Origin: Candidatus Glassiibacteriota bacterium
GTDB taxonomy: Bacteria; Gemmatimonadota; Glassbacteria; GWA2-58-10
Direction: 5' to 3'
NCBI GenBank assembly: GCA_016934095.1
Contig: JAFGTO010000501.1
Coordinates: 1 to 10,095 of the forward strand
Length of the DNA stretch: 10,095 nucleotides
This document shows, piece after piece, positions 7,406 through 10,095 of this stretch. A program made the translations under genes and the position numbers. The first letter of the stretch is position 1; every line of letters starts with the position of its first letter. The notes under the pieces are model-generated. The model saw nothing but the letters and a program-made list of their open reading frames with translations. It was not told the origin of the DNA and did not search any database.

Positions 7406-8839
7406 ATGAAAAAAATAGTTTTCCTCTTACTGAGTGGAATCACCGTCTGCACCATTGGCTGCACGATGGCCCCGAAATATGCCCGGCCCTCATCGCCGAT
7501 GCCGGCCGAGTGGCCCAGTGGCGCAGCCTACGAGCAAAGCCGCGCGTCAGCGAATGCCCCGGCCGCCCCGGAATTGAGCTGGCAGGAATTTTTCACCGAT
7601 GAGAAGCTGCAACAGGTCATCGGGATGTCCTTGACGAACAACCGCGACCTGCGACTGGCCGCCTTGAATGTCGAGCTGGCGCGCGCCCTCTACGGTATCC
7701 AGCGAAACGAGCTCTTGCCGACCGTCGCTGCCTCGGGCAGCGCCGGCAAGCAACGTTCTTCCGCCGATCTGACGCAGCCCGGACAACCCCAAACCACCGA
7801 ACGATACGACGTCAATCTCGGCGTACTTTCCTGGGAGATTGATTTCTTTGGCCGCATCCGCAGCCTCAAAAACCGAGCGCTGGAGGAATACCTGGCCACG
7901 GAGCAGGCCCGCTGCAGCGCACAGACTCTGCTGGTGTCGGCAGTAGCCAACGCCTACCTGGCCCTGGCCGCCGACCGGGAGAATCTTGCCCTGGCGGAAA
8001 CCACCTTTCAAACACAGAAAGCCGCCTACGAGCTGGTGCAGCAACAGTATGAGGTCGGTCTCGCGAACGGGCTGACCCTGCATCAAGCCCAAACGCCTGT
8101 GGATGCAGCGCGCCGGGACATTGCCCATTACACTCAACTGGCGGCACAGGATGAAAACGCCTTGAACCTGCTGGCAGGCGAACAGGTGCCCGGTGAGCTG
8201 TTGCCTGCCGAGCTGGGCCGCGTCCGCCCGCCCCGGGAGATTTCTCCCGGGCTGCACTCCGAGGTGCTCCTGCGCCGGCCGGATGTGCTTCAAGCCGAAA
8301 ACATGCTCAAGGCGGCCAACGCCGACATTGGCGCCGCGCGGGCCGCTTTATTCCCCCGCATTTCCCTGACAAGCGCCCTCGGCACTGCCAGCGATGAACT
8401 TATTAGGCTGTTCAAATCCGGTACGGGCACGTGGAGCTACGCGCCGAAGGGTGTGATGCCAATCTTCGATGCCCGCATCTGGTCCGCGCTCAAGGCCAGC
8501 AAAGTGCAAAGGGAAATCGCCGTGGCCCAATACGAGAAGGCGATTCAAAGCGCCTTCCGGGAAGTGGCCGATGCGCTGGCCATGCGCGGCACGGTTGACC
8601 AGCAGGTCGACGCGCAGCAATCTCTTGTCAACGCCCTGGCCGAAACCTACCGGCTTGCCCTTTCCCGTTACGAGAACGGCATTGACAGCTACCTGAGTGT
8701 CCTCGACGCGCAACGCTCGCTCTTCGCCGCGCAGCAGGGACTGGTCTCCCTGCGCTTGGCGAAGCTTGCCAACCAGGTGAGGCTTTACGCGGTATTGGGC
8801 GGAGGCGGCGACCAAACCGGAGCATCTCAGGGTGAATAA
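7406..8839 (+). CDS. Outer-membrane efflux channel, OprM/NodT family lipoprotein
   Basis: The 477-residue protein would form the trimeric outer-membrane and periplasmic tunnel of the pump. A short basic start (MKK), a hydrophobic stretch and TIGC (Cys19) mark a lipoprotein signal, as in OprM. Two outer-membrane efflux repeats follow, at about 60-255 and 280-465. Family signatures include SWEIDFFGRIRSLKN, the phrase LLRRPDVLQAE (288-298) and a second-half FREVADAL. Residues FDARIW and RYENGIDSYLSVLDAQRSLF are also typical. The gene starts 5 bp after the transporter stop and has no strong ribosome-binding site (only GGGA further up), so translation is probably coupled to the gene before. It ends with two TAA stops in tandem (8837-8842). 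Inside it lies a strong inverted repeat (8232-8251). Confidence 0.94.
   Translation: MKKIVFLLLSGITVCTIGCTMAPKYARPSSPMPAEWPSGAAYEQSRASANAPAAPELSWQEFFTDEKLQQVIGMSLTNNRDLRLAALNVELARALYGIQRNELLPTVAASGSAGKQRSSADLTQPGQPQTTERYDVNLGVLSWEIDFFGRIRSLKNRALEEYLATEQARCSAQTLLVSAVANAYLALAADRENLALAETTFQTQKAAYELVQQQYEVGLANGLTLHQAQTPVDAARRDIAHYTQLAAQDENALNLLAGEQVPGELLPAELGRVRPPREISPGLHSEVLLRRPDVLQAENMLKAANADIGAARAALFPRISLTSALGTASDELIRLFKSGTGTWSYAPKGVMPIFDARIWSALKASKVQREIAVAQYEKAIQSAFREVADALAMRGTVDQQVDAQQSLVNALAETYRLALSRYENGIDSYLSVLDAQRSLFAAQQGLVSLRLAKLANQVRLYAVLGGGGDQTGASQGE
8232..8251. repeat. Perfect GC-rich inverted repeat inside the channel gene
   Basis: CCCGGGAGA (8232-8240) and TCTCCCGGG (8243-8251) are exact reverse complements with two bases between, giving an RNA hairpin of 8 bp with an ATTT loop. 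The repeat is read as codons for PREISPG and may be chance in GC-rich code. It is not followed by a T run, so it is not a terminator. Confidence 0.5.
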
Positions 8840-8841
8840 TA

Positions 8842-8866
8842 ACCGATTGAGCGGTCTTGCTTTTTT
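8842..8866 (+). terminator. Weak intrinsic terminator of the pump operon
   Basis: ACCG (8842-8845) pairs with CGGT (8852-8855) around a 6-base loop, and six T follow at 8861-8866. The stem is only 4 bp and the T run starts 5 bases after it, so this is a weak candidate, but its place just past the tandem stops fits. Confidence 0.35.
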
Positions 8867-9096
8867 AGGGACAGGGGGTGGATAATCGACGCCCCACAGG
8901 CCGGGAAAAGGGTCCTTTGCTTCGCCATGAGTTTTTCTGGAAAGGCATTATCCGGGGATTTGAGACTGGATTCATTGACACCTGAGTATAAAATGAGTTA
9001 AACAGAAACGACACAGCACATTCTAAACACGGCAGAGTACCATTTTGCAAGATGGGCCTCGAGACGGTTGTTTATCCCACAAGCAAGCTTTCAGGT
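8867..9096. other. Intergenic region with a 16-bp palindrome
   Basis: No credible gene is seen on either strand. A 61-codon minus-strand frame at 8865-9050 has no family resemblance. TTGACA at 8975-8980 has no good -10 at the right distance, and TATAAA at 8987-8992 has no good -35, so neither is called a promoter. A near-perfect palindrome lies at 9040-9055: CCAT and ATGG arms around TTGCAA, with 7 of 8 base pairs matching. It could be a regulator site for the gene at 9228. Confidence 0.4.
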
Positions 9097-9150
9097 TTTC
9101 CAGCCTAATCTTATAAAAGTTGTGATCCGCAACTTATTTCTTGCCTAATC
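9097..9150 (+). repeat. Direct-repeat pair flanking an inverted repeat
   Basis: TTTC-NN-GCCTAATC occurs at 9097-9110 and 9137-9150, twelve identical bases in each copy and a spacing of exactly 40 bp, about four helical turns. Between them lies an inverted repeat AAGTTG (9117-9122), CAACTT (9130-9135) with a 7-base centre. The second copy overlaps the -35 of the promoter called at 9141-9168. The layout suggests binding sites for a transcription factor controlling the beta-helix gene; that role is inferred. Confidence 0.45.
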
Positions 9151-9168
9151 CCCTGGAAGTAATATATT
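9141..9168 (+). promoter_or_regulatory. Candidate promoter of the beta-helix gene
   Basis: TTGCCT (9141-9146, 4 of 6) is followed after 16 bases by TATATT (9163-9168, 5 of 6) in AT-rich DNA, giving a leader of about 50 bases. The imperfect -35 falls inside a direct-repeat copy, which would fit activator-dependent control. A TTGACA at 9189-9194 is too close to the start codon, with no -10 after it. Confidence 0.4.
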
Positions 9169-9227
9169 CAATCTTACGGATTAAAATTTATTGACAGGCA
9201 GGCCGACCGCACGGCAAGGAGTGGAAA

Positions 9228-10095
9228 ATGCAAGCAAGCACCGCCCGGTTTCTGCGCTCAGGTATTTATCACGCCCTGGTACTGGCCCTGGCGCTTTACG
9301 GCAGTGCCGCGGCCCGCACTTTCTACCTCTCTCCTTCCGGGGACGACAACTCCCCGGTCGAGCAAGGCGCGGTCTTTCGCACGCTGGCCGCAGCGGTCAA
9401 CCACCTCTGGGGAGGGGACACCCTGATCATCCGGAATGGTAATTACCAGGGCGGAGTGCATATCCGCCGGGGCTGCAAGCCGGAGGCACCCCTGGTGATC
9501 AAGGCCGAGGGGCCTTATGCCGTGATCCGCGGCAGCGGCGAAGACCGGGACGGCCTTACCCTGAACGACTGCTGCCACGTGGTCCTCGACGGTCTGAACG
9601 TGGCTGAGGCTGCGCGGGGCGGTATCGTAATCAGCCACAGCAAGTTCATTACCGTGCGCAACTGCACCTCGTTCAACAACGGTAAATGGGGAATGTTCAC
9701 CGACCACGCCTCGGACTTCCTGCTCGAGGGCAACGAGTGCTACGGCTCCTGGCGCGAGCACGGTATCTACCACTCGAACAGCGGGGACAACTTCATTATC
9801 CGCAACAACATCCTGCACCACAACTCCGGCTGCGGCATCCATGTCAACGGCGACCCCGAGTACGGCGGCGACGGCGTGATCTCGTTCGGCATCATCGAGG
9901 GCAATATCTGCTACAAGAACGGGCGGCCGCTCGGCGGGGCAGGGATCAACATGACCCACGTCCAGGACGTGATCGTACGCAACAACCTGCTCTACCATAA
10001 CTACGCCGGCGGCATCACTTTCTACCAGGACACAGGCACTTTCGAGCAGGGCAGCAAGCGGGCCCTGATCACCGGCAACACGGTGGTCTACCGCC
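9228..10095 (+). CDS. Secreted right-handed parallel beta-helix protein, 3' end missing
   Basis: The first 289 codons are present and the frame is open to the right edge. AAGGAG (9216-9221) lies 6 bases before the ATG. Residues 1-29 form a signal peptide (hydrophobic core at about 16-24, cleavage probably after SAAA at 29), so the product is exported. The mature protein opens with FYLSPSGDDNSP, followed by FRTLAAAV and GGDTLIIRNGNYQGG, the usual opening of DUF1565-like beta-helix proteins. From about residue 90 it shows coil repeats of 20-25 residues with the pattern of hydrophobic strands and Asn/Gly turns (for example FIIRNNILHHNSGCGIHVNG and VIVRNNLLYHNYAGGI). Such folds occur in polysaccharide lyases, pectinases, alginate epimerases and surface proteins. 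No catalytic motif can be assigned from this part. A role in polysaccharide breakdown or binding is only possible. Confidence 0.85.
   Translation, partial: MQASTARFLRSGIYHALVLALALYGSAAARTFYLSPSGDDNSPVEQGAVFRTLAAAVNHLWGGDTLIIRNGNYQGGVHIRRGCKPEAPLVIKAEGPYAVIRGSGEDRDGLTLNDCCHVVLDGLNVAEAARGGIVISHSKFITVRNCTSFNNGKWGMFTDHASDFLLEGNECYGSWREHGIYHSNSGDNFIIRNNILHHNSGCGIHVNGDPEYGGDGVISFGIIEGNICYKNGRPLGGAGINMTHVQDVIVRNNLLYHNYAGGITFYQDTGTFEQGSKRALITGNTVVYR

Noticed and set aside
8975..9003. Perfect TTGACA followed by TATAAA
   Set aside because: TATAAA begins only 6 bases after TTGACA and the position 17 bases on reads TTAAAC, so the pair does not make a usable promoter.
8865..9050. 61-codon minus-strand frame in the gap after the pump operon
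   Set aside because: No ribosome-binding site or domain, and composition typical of noncoding DNA.
9258..9998. 246-codon minus-strand frame opposite the beta-helix gene
   Set aside because: Rich in Val, Ala and Asp from antisense reading of Asn/Gly-rich repeats; the plus strand has a ribosome-binding site, a signal peptide and the fold's repeats.

Overview
The window comes from a Gram-negative (diderm), fairly GC-rich bacterium. A complete tripartite RND efflux pump with an outer-membrane channel requires two membranes, and the coding regions strongly prefer G/C at third codon positions. The phylum cannot be read from this stretch. A ceramidase-like secreted enzyme, a secreted beta-helix protein and long AT-richer intergenic regions would fit an environmental heterotroph of one of the less-cultured diderm phyla, but that is only an impression.

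Layout, left to right. Positions 1-479 hold no convincing gene. They contain a good leftward sigma70-like promoter (65-93) that points off the left edge, and a perfect TATAAT close to the first gene. At 480-2027 is a predicted lipoprotein of the neutral/alkaline ceramidase family. It keeps the zinc-site residues but lacks the catalytic serine motif and the C-terminal domain of proven ceramidases. At 2160-2300 is an AT-rich control region with a TTGACA promoter and two tandem copies of TTGAA-N6-TTCAA exactly 20 bp apart. It precedes a TetR/AcrR-type repressor (2301-2918).

The repressor is followed on the same strand by an efflux operon: periplasmic adaptor (3027-4217), HAE1-type RND transporter (4230-7400) and OprM/NodT-type outer-membrane factor (7406-8839). 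The adaptor, transporter and channel genes are 12 and 5 bp apart and form one transcription unit. The only clear operator-like sites lie before the repressor gene. The likeliest model is therefore that repressor and pump share one autoregulated transcript, released when a ligand binds the TetR protein.

After a weak terminator comes a 388-bp gap (8840-9227) with a 16-bp palindrome, a pair of 14-bp direct repeats 40 bp apart flanking another inverted repeat, and a plausible promoter. The last gene (9228 to the right edge, incomplete) encodes a secreted right-handed parallel beta-helix protein.

Nothing here is clearly a new biological system. The points most worth a second look are the tandem operators and the co-directional repressor-pump layout, the altered active-site motif of the ceramidase-like protein, two Phe-to-Met changes in the pump's drug-binding pocket, and the organised repeats before the beta-helix gene.
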